Below, one piece after another: positions 39,788-47,472 of a stretch of 64,000 nt of DNA. Each line of letters opens with the position of its first letter. The stretch's first letter is position 1. Made by a program: the position numbers and the translations under genes. Under the pieces are notes generated by a model, which had not been told where the DNA came from, searched no databases, and was given only the letters and a program-made list of their open reading frames with translations. The DNA comes from Sporosarcina cyprini (GTDB lineage: Bacteria > Bacillota > Bacilli > Bacillales_A > Planococcaceae), in NCBI RefSeq assembly GCF_022048975.1, contig NZ_JAKMHX010000038.1:186001-250000 (forward strand), given 5' to 3'.

Positions 39788-39966
39788 AGTCGTACAGACT
39801 GGAGACTTTCCCTTCAAGATAAAGGAAACACGGTACGCAAAGCGGACCGATGTTGACTTATCGAAGAAGGAACAGTCGAAGTCTGCTAGACGCTGGGCAC
39901 TGGAGCTGGATACTAACTGTATAGAAGAATCTGCGTCGAGTTAAAAAAGCGGAAGTGCCCGTTTAG

Positions 39967-40091
39967 TCTCTAAAGCGGAGGCGCCTTGATCAGCCCCGAC
40001 AAGCATAAGCCGGATTGGCGGAATGTCCGATCTTTGGACATGCAGCCAAGCTGGCTTATGACCTTGAGGGGCTAGGCGCCGCAGCTGAATG
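39967..40091. repeat. Palindromic repeat element, family A, copy 3
   Basis: 125 bases, same as A1 and A2 apart from a few changes. Two of them are compensating: CCTTG near the left end is matched by CCTTGAGG near the right end where A1 has CCTCG and CCTCGAGG, so pairing is kept as G-T or A-T. That pattern favours a selected hairpin. Confidence 0.83.
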
Positions 40092-40269
40092 TCTCTAAAG
40101 CGGAGAGGGCCGCTTAGCCTCGACAGGCGCTGGCCGACTAAACTCGCCGCGTCCTGCGGCAACGTCGGCACTAGCACGTCGTGTGCGTCGGAGGGCTTGG
40201 ATGAAAGGCGCTTTTTGCCTTACATCCAAGACCGAAGCGACCCGAGAGGCTGTCCCTCGCAGCTGGATG
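40092..40269. repeat. Palindromic repeat element, family B, copy 2
   Basis: 178 bases, nearly identical to B1 (differences such as GAGGGCTTGG for GAGCGCTTGG and CTGTCCCTC for CTGGCCCTC). Directly follows A3 as B1 follows A2. Confidence 0.8.
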
Positions 40270-40430
40270 AGTCGTACAGACTGGAGACTTTCCGACAAGA
40301 TAAAGGAAACACGGCGAAGTGAAACGAGTCGATGTTGACTTATCGAAGTCGGAACAGTCGAAGTCTGCTAGACGCTGGGCACTGGAGCTGGATACTAACT
40401 GTTTTTCGGTCAGATATAACTGCTGCTCAG

Positions 40431-40500
40431 CTGGAGATATTGGCGTTTAGCCGGAGTTATTGGCGTTCAACTTGATTTATTGGCGTTCAGGCGGAGTTAC
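40431..40500 (-). repeat. Short 20-bp-periodic repeat, about 3.5 units
   Basis: Read on the minus strand the units are TGAACGCCAATAAATCAAGT, TGAACGCCAATAACTCCGGC and TAAACGCCAATATCTCCAGC, plus a partial unit. These match the less conserved end of the 26-unit array at 55661-56180 in both phase and two-type alternation, but here the repeat is on the opposite strand. Confidence 0.8.
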
Positions 40501-40620
40501 CGGCAATTTCGCGTTAACCGATATTTCTGTGTAGCATTGTCATACTTTTCAGCAACATATAGATCTTCTTTACAAAAAGAAGTGTAAAGTATTACTCCTT
40601 GAAAGAGACTCCAAAAAAGG

Positions 40621-40649
40621 TTGCAAGCCTATAGGTCCTATGATAAAGT
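40621..40649 (+). promoter_or_regulatory. Candidate promoter of rpmB
   Basis: -35 TTGCAA, 17-base spacer, -10 TAAAGT, about 60 bases upstream of the rpmB start. A second AT-rich -10-like TATTAT follows a few bases later. Confidence 0.5.
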
Positions 40650-40709
40650 ATTATGGTATGCGAATGATAAAGTGAATCGCTTAATCAACAATAGCGAGGA
40701 GGAAATAAA

Positions 40710-40898
40710 ATGGCTAAACAATGCGTAGTTACTGGTCGTAAAGCACGTTCAGGTAATTCCCGTTCACACGCGATGAATGCAAACAGACGTACATGGGGTG
40801 CAAACCTTCAAAAAGTCCGTATTCTTGTAAATGGTAAACCAAAACGTGTTTGGGTTTCTGCTAGAGCCCTTAAATCAGGTAAAGTTCAACGCGTTTGA
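40710..40898 (+). CDS. rpmB: 50S ribosomal protein L28
   Basis: 62 aa, the usual length. Family sequence is clear: [20 protein letters not shown] at the N terminus, [20 protein letters not shown] and [14 protein letters not shown] at the end. GAGGAGG lies 8 bases before the ATG. It stands alone on the plus strand, convergent with thiN-spoVM, as in B. subtilis. It has the cysteine at position 4 but no zinc-ribbon set of four cysteines. Confidence 0.97.
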   Translation: MAKQCVVTGRKARSGNSRSHAMNANRRTWGANLQKVRILVNGKPKRVWVSARALKSGKVQRV

Positions 40899-40939
40899 GG
40901 ATTGTCTCAACGCACTTTTCCTTCAAAACAAAAAAGTAA

Positions 40940-40980
40940 AACGCCAAGCCGATGGAAATCAGCCTGGCGTTTTTTCTTTT
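40940..40980. terminator. Bidirectional terminator between rpmB and spoVM
   Basis: A 14-base stem AACGCCAAGCCGAT / ATCAGCCTGGCGTT (two mismatches that are G-T pairs in one strand) with a 4-base GGAA loop. On the plus strand it is followed by TTTTTTCTTTTTTC, on the minus strand by TTTACTTTTTTG, so it can end both convergent transcripts. The spoVM stop lies within the stem. Confidence 0.85.
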
Positions 40981-41105
40981 TTCTTCTTCTTTGTCCGATT
41001 GTTAGAAGACGCTGTCGCTTGCTTCTCTTCTTTGTTCATGACGACCATGCATTTTCTAACAAAACTACTGAGAAACTTCGGCATTGTGAACGTATAGACT
41101 CTCAA
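40959..41105 (-). CDS. spoVM: SpoVM-like sporulation peptide with C-terminal extension
   Basis: 48 codons starting with TTG. The first 26 residues align without gaps to B. subtilis SpoVM (26 aa, MKFYTIKLPKFLGG...): the peptide has Tyr4, Thr5, Pro9, Lys10, Phe11, Leu12, Val16, Arg17 and Lys25 at the same positions (RVYTFTMPKFLSSFVRK). SpoVM is an amphipathic helix that recognises the convex forespore membrane and recruits SpoIVA for coat assembly; Pro9 is important there. AAAGGAG lies 8 bases upstream of the TTG, and the gene follows thiN by 14 bases, exactly its place in B. subtilis. The extra 22 residues are hydrophilic and lysine-rich (KKKKKEK) and end in the terminator. Confidence 0.85.
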   Translation of the reverse strand: MRVYTFTMPKFLSSFVRKCMVVMNKEEKQATASSNNRTKKKKKEKTPG

Positions 41106-41119
41106 TTCCCCGGCTCCTT

Positions 41120-41776
41120 TCAGGAATCTGAACTCCTTACCATTAAACATATGCCCTTTCGGAACGAGATAGTACAAACTTCTGAAATTGCTTCGTTGCT
41201 TGTGAATCGAGTCATGCCTGTTTCAAGTAGCGCATTGGCGACTTCATATTTAAAGCCAGTCAATGTCATACCTTCCACCGTTGCCCCGCCAAAAGAAAAG
41301 AATGATACATACTCCAGTTCATCTTCTTTGTTCATCCGATGAACTCCTGGAAATAAAATAGCCAGTTCATTGGATTTACTGCGGATGGTAAATCTTTTTT
41401 TCGGATGCATCAACTGCATGCGATACAGCAGATGGAGGGCCGATTCGAAGTGGTCCAATCTCCCTCCAGTCACACCTGTTATCAAAATATGTTGCGGGTC
41501 GAGAGTTAATGCACGCTGTATGGCCAATTCCGTATCCGTTTCATCTTTTTCCGATTCTACTTTCGTCACGACAGGTACAAAATGAGAAATTCTTTCGTAT
41601 TCCACATTCGTGACTGAATCAAAATCCCCTATTGCCTCAATCGGAAGGATTCCCACGTTTAACAGATAAAGAGTTCCCCGATCGGCACCAATGAATACAG
41701 TATCTTCTTTTGATAATACAGTTAAATCACATAAATCCTCTTCCGGGCCGCCTGAGCAGACGACGACCTGGCTCAT
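41120..41776 (-). CDS. thiN: Thiamine pyrophosphokinase
   Basis: 218 aa. Transfers pyrophosphate from ATP to thiamine. Typical blocks: VFIGADRGTLYLL, IEAIGDFDSV, KDETDTELAIQRAL (acidic metal site) and ILITGVTGGRLDHFESALHLL, then a C-terminal thiamine-binding beta domain (YVSFFSFGGATVEGMTLTGFKY, RFTSNEAISEVCTISFRKGICLM). Its start overlaps the rpe stop by 4 bases. Order rsgA-rpe-thiN-spoVM is conserved with B. subtilis. Confidence 0.95.
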   Translation of the reverse strand: MSQVVVCSGGPEEDLCDLTVLSKEDTVFIGADRGTLYLLNVGILPIEAIGDFDSVTNVEYERISHFVPVVTKVESEKDETDTELAIQRALTLDPQHILITGVTGGRLDHFESALHLLYRMQLMHPKKRFTIRSKSNELAILFPGVHRMNKEDELEYVSFFSFGGATVEGMTLTGFKYEVANALLETGMTRFTSNEAISEVCTISFRKGICLMVRSSDS

Positions 41777-42441
41777 TCGTTCAAAGCTCTTTCGCCGGCT
41801 GACTTGATGCGTTGCAATGCCTCCGCCCGGTCTGCCTCATTATAGATCGCCGATCCCGCCACAAAAATGGTAGCACCCGCTTTCACACAAGGAACAATCG
41901 TTTCTTCGTTGATTCCTCCATCAATTTCTATCTCGATGGATAAGTTGCGCTCACGAATGATCGTTGATAGCTGTTCCACTTTCGGCAGAACCGAATGAAT
42001 GAATTTCTGTCCGCCAAACCCAGGATTCACTGTCATGAATAAAACCATGTCGATGTCCTCCAGCACATGCTGGATCGTTTCTAAAGGCGTATGCGGGTTC
42101 AAGACGACCCCTGGCTTCACGCCATAGGATTTGATTAATTGCAGCGTACGGTGCAGATGGCGGCACGCCTCTACGTGGACTGTTATATAATCAGCACCCG
42201 CTTTTGCGAATTGTTCAATGTAGTTGTCCGGATTCTCAATCATCAGATGGACATCCAATGGCAGGGTTGTGACAGGCCGCAGTGCCTCCACTACGATTGG
42301 ACCCATTGTAATATTCGGAACGAAATGGCCATCCATGACGTCTACATGGATGAGTTCCGCGCCTGCCTTTTCAACTTCTTTCACTTCTTCCCCAAGCTTT
42401 GAAAAGTCAGCAGATAAGATGGACGGAGCAATTTTAACCAT
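41773..42441 (-). CDS. rpe: Ribulose-phosphate 3-epimerase
   Basis: 222 aa. Interconverts ribulose 5-phosphate and xylulose 5-phosphate. TIM barrel with IAPSILSADFSKLGEEV, HVDVMDGHFVPNITMGP, LDVHLMIENP, MTVNPGFGGQKFI and EIDGGINEETI, which hold the metal ligands and catalytic aspartates. Follows rsgA by two bases and overlaps thiN. Confidence 0.97.
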   Translation of the reverse strand: MVKIAPSILSADFSKLGEEVKEVEKAGAELIHVDVMDGHFVPNITMGPIVVEALRPVTTLPLDVHLMIENPDNYIEQFAKAGADYITVHVEACRHLHRTLQLIKSYGVKPGVVLNPHTPLETIQHVLEDIDMVLFMTVNPGFGGQKFIHSVLPKVEQLSTIIRERNLSIEIEIDGGINEETIVPCVKAGATIFVAGSAIYNEADRAEALQRIKSAGERALNE

Positions 42442-42443
42442 GA

Positions 42444-43328
42444 TTACATATACCTCGGCTTTCGGTCTGTGATTTCTTGTAGAAATTGCAAATAGTTGTC
42501 GTACCGCTGTTGAAGTACCTCCCCTTCCTCAACAGCTCGTTTTACTGCACATCCTGGCTCTTTCAGATGGAGACATCCACGGAATTTGCATTCGGAGGAT
42601 AGTTGATCCATTTCAATAAAATAATGGCGCAGCTCTTCCCGTTCGATATGTTCAAAATCCAACGAGCTGAAACCAGGCGTGTCCGCGACAAGGCCACCCG
42701 CCACTTTTATCAATTCCACGTGGCGTGTCGTATGCCGCCCCCTGCCTAGCGCTTCGGATATTTCACCTGTCTTTAGCTGCAGTTCAGGCAGAAGTGTGTT
42801 TAATAAAGTAGACTTGCCAACGCCGGACTGGCCGGCGAGAACGGTCGTCTTTTCAGAAAGATAAGGTTGGAGCGATGCCAAAAGAGACGAATCATCCCTA
42901 TGGGTTTCCAGCACATCGTAACCGATCTTCTTATAATAAGATACAGCTGAATCAGCAAAAGCAAGTTGCTTTTCCCCAGCAATATCTCTTTTTGTCAAGC
43001 AAATAATCGGCTCAATACCAAGCGATTCCACGATGACAAGAAATCGGTCCAACAAGTGGAGACTCAAATCAGGTTCTATGATCGAGAACACAAGCAAAGA
43101 TTGATCGACATTTGCAATGGGCGGGCGCACGAGCTCATTTTTTCTATCATGGACTTCTGTAATCGTCGCATCATTATCGCCCTCTTGATGGAAAGTAACC
43201 AGATCGCCTACAAGCGGACTGATCCCACGATTCCTGAATACTCCCCTGCCTTTGCATTGAATCACTCTTCCTTCATGCTCAACATAATAAAAACCACTGA
43301 TCGCTTTAATAATTAATCCTTCCGGCAT
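42444..43328 (-). CDS. rsgA: Ribosome small-subunit GTPase RsgA (YloQ)
   Basis: 294 aa. Circularly permuted GTPase that checks late 30S assembly. N-terminal OB fold (about 1-65), then permuted motifs: G4 CLTKRDIAG near 110, G1 LAGQSGVGKSTLLNTLLPE near 165, G2-like GRGRHTTRHVELI, G3 DTPGFSSLDF, and the C-terminal zinc site CKFRGCLHLKEPGCAVKRAV. Follows prkC by 18 bases, the usual order. Confidence 0.97.
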   Translation of the reverse strand: MPEGLIIKAISGFYYVEHEGRVIQCKGRGVFRNRGISPLVGDLVTFHQEGDNDATITEVHDRKNELVRPPIANVDQSLLVFSIIEPDLSLHLLDRFLVIVESLGIEPIICLTKRDIAGEKQLAFADSAVSYYKKIGYDVLETHRDDSSLLASLQPYLSEKTTVLAGQSGVGKSTLLNTLLPELQLKTGEISEALGRGRHTTRHVELIKVAGGLVADTPGFSSLDFEHIEREELRHYFIEMDQLSSECKFRGCLHLKEPGCAVKRAVEEGEVLQQRYDNYLQFLQEITDRKPRYM

Positions 43329-43346
43329 CCAATCCCTCTTTCTGAA

Positions 43347-45329
43347 TCATTCTTTATCTTCGTAATTGATTGTAACATTTTCTATGATTTGATTGTCGCG
43401 TACAACACGATAGCCGCCCGTTTGGCCCTCATCCAGATTGATTGTAAACTGTTTTTTCGTGTCCTCATAAATCTCGAACTCATCATAGACATCGTCCATG
43501 GAGTGAGTTCTGTCTTTAAGATAGATCTGAACTACTTGAGGTTTAGGTGCAACCTCTTCCTCTTCTCCATCCTCATCAGAATTACTGTTGTATTGTGGTT
43601 CATATGGGATGGTTACTGAACGGGGGAATGATTTCATCGGCAATTTTTCTTTACCTTTTGAAACGACTACCTTCACCGCTTCCCCTTTTCTCAATTGTGC
43701 GCCAGAACTAGGGGTTTGCCTGATAACCTGCTTTTCAGGCACAGTATCGTTAAACTCCTCACTAACAACCCTAATTTCTAGCCCACTCTCTTTGCGATAC
43801 GCATCGAGTTCACCCTCCGTATAGCCTTCCAAGTTTCGAACGGTGACCAATTCAGGACCTTTACTGACCGTGAATACGAGATCCGTTTCTTCAGGGACGA
43901 CCTCTTCATCTCCAGCCGGTGACTGACCGATAATAGTCCCTTCCGGCTCATCCGAATATTCCGCTTCCGACTTGATCGTTCTAAATCGTTCGGAAAGGAG
44001 ATTACTCACATTTTCATAGCTTTGCCCTCTGTAATCTGCCATGACCATCGTTTCCTTGCCCTGACTGACATAGATCACAATGGCAGTGCCGACGTCCCGC
44101 TTCTTGCCACCTTCCGGGATCGTGCGGATTACTTTTCCTGCTTCCACTTCATTCGAAACTTCTTCGATCTTTTCATCTACCTTAAACCCTTCCGACTCCA
44201 AGATCTCTATTGCCGCACGCTCTTCTTCACCGGTTACATCTGGCACAATAGCTTTCTTGGGGCCAAGCCATCCAGGAAGGAACAGCAGGAGCATGATAAC
44301 GAGAAGAATTCCGCCGAGAATACCAGCGATAATCGGCCCTTTCTTTTTCTTCTTTTTCTGCTTCTCTTGCGGTGCAGGCGCAGAAGGCGTTACAGGTTCT
44401 AATTTTCTCGTCTCTTCCGCGTGATCGAACTTCTGCGCTTCGTTAACAATCGGGATGGCACGGGTTTTATCATTGTCCACCGGTTCCATGAATTTCGCTT
44501 CATTTGCCCTCTCTGAGGATAAGACAGTCAATAGATCCTCGTACATTTCATCGGCCGAGCGGTACCTGTTAAATGGATCCTTCGCCGTTGACTTCAAAAT
44601 GACATTCTCAACGCTTTGTGGAATCGATGGGAATTGCGCACGCACTGAAGGCGTCTCTTCCTGCAAATGCTTCAAAGCAATCGCAACTGCTGTTTCCGCC
44701 GAGAATGGCAGCTCCCCGGTCAATAATTCATAGAACACGATGCCGAGCGAATAAATATCGGATTTCTTTGTCGCCATGCCGCCTCTTGCCTGTTCTGGGG
44801 ACAAATAATGGACCGTTCCGAGAACCGAATTCGTCTTCGTATGTGCTGTTGAATTCAAAGCCATCGCAATGCCAAAATCGGTGATTTTCACATCTCCGTT
44901 TTGATCCATTAAAATGTTCTGCGGTTTAATATCCCGGTGGATAATCCCGTTATGATGGGCGTTTGCTATCGCGGAAACAAGCTGTTTCATAATGTGGACA
45001 GCTTGTTCAGGGCGAAGCGGACCATTCGTTTGGATGAACTTTTTTAATGTCCGGCCGTCGATATACTCCATGACGAGATAGTGCAGCTCATCTTCTTCGC
45101 CAACATCGAAAATATTAACAATATGCGGATGGGTCAGGCTTGTTGCGGATAAAGCCTCCCGCTGGAATCTTCTTTTTAAATCTTCTTCGTTTGCAAAATC
45201 ATAATCAAGCACTTTGATCGCTACATCACGATCCAAAATGATATCATGGGCCAAATAAACTTTCGACATGCCGCCTTCGCCGATGCCTCTTATGATTTCA
45301 TAACGTCCACCAATTCGTTTGCCAATCAC
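43347..45329 (-). CDS. prkC: PASTA-domain serine/threonine protein kinase PrkC
   Basis: 660 aa. Membrane kinase that senses muropeptides in exiting dormancy and growth control. Kinase domain about 1-270: GIGEGGMSKVYLA, Lys39 in VAIKVLDYDF, HRDIKPQNIL, ITDFGIAMA. Membrane helix near 340-360 (IAGILGGILLVIMLLLFLPG) after a poly-lysine patch. Outside: three PASTA domains (about 370-435, 437-503, 504-570), then a short acidic linker (NSDEDGEEEEVA) and a C-terminal Ig-like part. GTG start with GGAGG upstream, three bases after prpC. Confidence 0.96.
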   Translation of the reverse strand: MIGKRIGGRYEIIRGIGEGGMSKVYLAHDIILDRDVAIKVLDYDFANEEDLKRRFQREALSATSLTHPHIVNIFDVGEEDELHYLVMEYIDGRTLKKFIQTNGPLRPEQAVHIMKQLVSAIANAHHNGIIHRDIKPQNILMDQNGDVKITDFGIAMALNSTAHTKTNSVLGTVHYLSPEQARGGMATKKSDIYSLGIVFYELLTGELPFSAETAVAIALKHLQEETPSVRAQFPSIPQSVENVILKSTAKDPFNRYRSADEMYEDLLTVLSSERANEAKFMEPVDNDKTRAIPIVNEAQKFDHAEETRKLEPVTPSAPAPQEKQKKKKKKGPIIAGILGGILLVIMLLLFLPGWLGPKKAIVPDVTGEEERAAIEILESEGFKVDEKIEEVSNEVEAGKVIRTIPEGGKKRDVGTAIVIYVSQGKETMVMADYRGQSYENVSNLLSERFRTIKSEAEYSDEPEGTIIGQSPAGDEEVVPEETDLVFTVSKGPELVTVRNLEGYTEGELDAYRKESGLEIRVVSEEFNDTVPEKQVIRQTPSSGAQLRKGEAVKVVVSKGKEKLPMKSFPRSVTIPYEPQYNSNSDEDGEEEEVAPKPQVVQIYLKDRTHSMDDVYDEFEIYEDTKKQFTINLDEGQTGGYRVVRDNQIIENVTINYEDKE

Positions 45330-45331
45330 TG

Positions 45332-46087
45332 TTAACTCACCTCCGAGCGGAACGGGCCGACTAATATGACCGAAATATTGTCTTCTCCGCCCATATCATT
45401 CGCCAAGTCAATTAGCTGCTCCGTTTTTTGCGAAAGCGGCAATTCTGACATGACAACTTCTTTCATTTTTTCATTCTCGATTTTATTGCTTAATCCATCT
45501 GTACATATAAGCAGATAGGCACCATCCTCAAAGTGGATGGAGTAAAAATCGAGCTCGATTGTTTTCTCCGTTCCGATTGCACGCATGATCCAATTTCGTT
45601 GCGGATGGCTGGCGGCCTCTTCTTCCGTAATTTCACCGCTGTCCAATAAGGCATTGACGAACGAATGATCTCTCGTAATCTGTTTCAATTCGTTCTTGTC
45701 CACTCTGTACACTCTGCTGTCGCCTGTATGGGATATGATGCAAGACGATTCGAAAATTATTACCGCATCGAGCGTCGTTCCCATTCCTTTGTATTGCTCA
45801 TCCGCTTCAGCCATCTTAAAGATCTCCAGGTTGGTTTGCGTGATGACATCCTCCAGCCATGAAATCCATGATTTTTCATCCATGGCTTTTGGATTCTCAA
45901 TTGACTTGAATTGCTCACCGATCGATTGCACAGCTGTTGTGCTGGCCAGTTCACCACCGCGATGGCCTCCCATTCCATCAGCAATAATGGCTAGCACAGG
46001 CCCCCCTGGTAGTTCATATACCGCCGCACTGTCTTCATTAACGGACCTTCGTTTCCCGATATCTGTCCTGAATTCATACTGCACCAA
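45332..46087 (-). CDS. prpC: PP2C-type protein phosphatase PrpC
   Basis: 251 aa. Dephosphorylates the targets of PrkC; kinase and phosphatase are encoded together. Metal-binding motifs of the PP2C family: SVNEDSAAVYELPGG, LAIIADGMGGHRGGELAS, CIISHTGDSRVYRV, LICTDGLSNKIENE and NDMGGEDNISVILV. TTG start (a GTG follows) behind a G-rich RBS. Coupled to prkC. Confidence 0.96.
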   Translation of the reverse strand: MVQYEFRTDIGKRRSVNEDSAAVYELPGGPVLAIIADGMGGHRGGELASTTAVQSIGEQFKSIENPKAMDEKSWISWLEDVITQTNLEIFKMAEADEQYKGMGTTLDAVIIFESSCIISHTGDSRVYRVDKNELKQITRDHSFVNALLDSGEITEEEAASHPQRNWIMRAIGTEKTIELDFYSIHFEDGAYLLICTDGLSNKIENEKMKEVVMSELPLSQKTEQLIDLANDMGGEDNISVILVGPFRSEVS

Positions 46088-46110
46088 TTGTACCCCCCCA
46101 AGATTTCCTT

Positions 46111-47472
46111 TTATCTCTCCGATTTTTTCTTGCGCAGCGCAGCTACAAAAAAGCCATCGCTGTCAAAATGGTGAGGCAAGACTTGAAGCATGTCCCCTTT
46201 TATTGTATCTGTTTCATGCCCTACCAGATGTTCCAGCGGAATCGTTTCCATATCAGGATGTCTTTGCAGGAATTCGGAAACGGACCCGATGTTCTCTATT
46301 TGATCAACCGTACAAGTACTGAAGACGATGATGCCATCTTCCTTAATTAAGTGGTAAGCAGTATCCAGCAATTCGGCTTGTATTCCCGCCAAATCATGCA
46401 GGTCACTTTCTTGTTTATTATATTTAATTTCCGGCTTCCTACGGATGACCCCGAGACCGCTACACGGTGCGTCCAACAAAATGCGGTCAAAAGATGAAGC
46501 TGGATAGATTTCCGTCAGCTTCCTGCTGTCACCGCTTCTTGTTTCGATTGATTCCAATCCTAGCCGCTTGGCGCTCGACGTAATAAGGGATAATTTGTGA
46601 TCATGCAAGTCGTGCGCGAACACTTTCCCTTCATCCTTCATCTTTTCTGCAATGAATGTCGTTTTTCCTCCTGGAGCCGCACACATATCCAAAACAGACA
46701 TCCCGGGCTCCAGATTTAAAGCGAGTACGGGCAGCATGGAGCTTTCATCTTGGATAGTAATTAAACCATTTGCAAACGCCTCTGTTTTCGCCAAGTTTCC
46801 TCCAGCGACACGAATGCATTCCGGCACTACTTCCCCTTTCATCACTTGAAACCCTTCAGACGCCAACTGTTTCATTACTTCTTCCGTAGTCGTTTTCATC
46901 GTGTTGACACGCGCCGTCATAGTCGGGGGCATATTGTTCCTGCTGGCCATCGCAATGGTGCTCTCTTTGCCGTATTGATCGATCCATCTGCGCAGCAGCC
47001 ATTCGGGATGGCTTGTCTCTATCGACAATCTCGTAATGTCGTCTTCAATTTCCTCCACCGAAGGTACACCCTCGCGCAGGATGGAACGGAGAATACCGTT
47101 CACAGTCGCAGAAATCCCTTTATGTCCTCTTCTTTTCGCAATTTCCACCGCTTCGTGCACAACGGCATGCGGAGGTATTTTAGAAAGATAGACGAGTTGA
47201 TAGACTGACAATCGAAGAAGTTCCTTCACCCATTTGTCCAATTTCCCTCGGACAAACGGCTTCACGTAATAATCCAGCGTCATTTTATTCTGCAAGGTGC
47301 CATACGTCAATTCAGTCAATAATCCCCGATCTTTCGGTGCAATCGAATAAGTCTCCATTGTCTTATGCAGCAATAGGTTGCTATAGGCTTGATTGTTTGC
47401 CACTTCCAACAGGATGGATAGTGCAGCATCTCTGACATTGCCATTCCATATTTTCTTTTTATTAGTTGTCAT
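46111..47472 (-). CDS. rsmB: 16S rRNA (cytosine-967-C5)-methyltransferase RsmB
   Basis: 453 aa. N-terminal NusB-like RNA-binding domain (about 1-150: [33 protein letters not shown]) and C-terminal methyltransferase: [17 protein letters not shown] for [18 protein letters not shown] and [12 protein letters not shown] with the two cysteines of the RsmB/Sun family. The ATG at 47472 overlaps the fmt stop by 4 bases; eight more upstream codons lie inside fmt. Confidence 0.95.
   Translation of the reverse strand: MTTNKKKIWNGNVRDAALSILLEVANNQAYSNLLLHKTMETYSIAPKDRGLLTELTYGTLQNKMTLDYYVKPFVRGKLDKWVKELLRLSVYQLVYLSKIPPHAVVHEAVEIAKRRGHKGISATVNGILRSILREGVPSVEEIEDDITRLSIETSHPEWLLRRWIDQYGKESTIAMASRNNMPPTMTARVNTMKTTTEEVMKQLASEGFQVMKGEVVPECIRVAGGNLAKTEAFANGLITIQDESSMLPVLALNLEPGMSVLDMCAAPGGKTTFIAEKMKDEGKVFAHDLHDHKLSLITSSAKRLGLESIETRSGDSRKLTEIYPASSFDRILLDAPCSGLGVIRRKPEIKYNKQESDLHDLAGIQAELLDTAYHLIKEDGIIVFSTCTVDQIENIGSVSEFLQRHPDMETIPLEHLVGHETDTIKGDMLQVLPHHFDSDGFFVAALRKKKSER

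Larger units (their letters stand above)
39339..39926. repeat. Repeat element C, copy 2, split by A1-A2-B1
   Basis: The left half (AAAGCGGAAGTGCCCGTTTAG, 39339-39359) and the right half (from GTCGTACAGACTGG at 39789 to GCTGGATACTAACTGT at about 39921) match copy 1 closely, but about 430 bases made of elements A1, A2 and B1 lie between them. The AGCGTC part of the inner stem is lost at the break; AGTC occurs on both sides of the insert. Confidence 0.75.
39946..40402. repeat. Repeat element C, copy 3, split by A3-B2
   Basis: Left half at 39946-39966, right half at 40271-40402, with A3 and B2 inserted at the same position of the element as in copy 2. The right half is closer to copy 1 (CCGACAAGAT, CGGCGAAGTG) than to copy 2 (CCTTCAAGAT, CGGTACGCAA), so the copies have had separate histories or exchanged segments. 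Confidence 0.75.

Noticed and set aside
39465-40322. Open frames of 67-78 codons in the palindromic array
   Set aside because: Duplicated in both B copies and open on both strands because the repeats are GC-rich palindromes; no ribosome binding sites.
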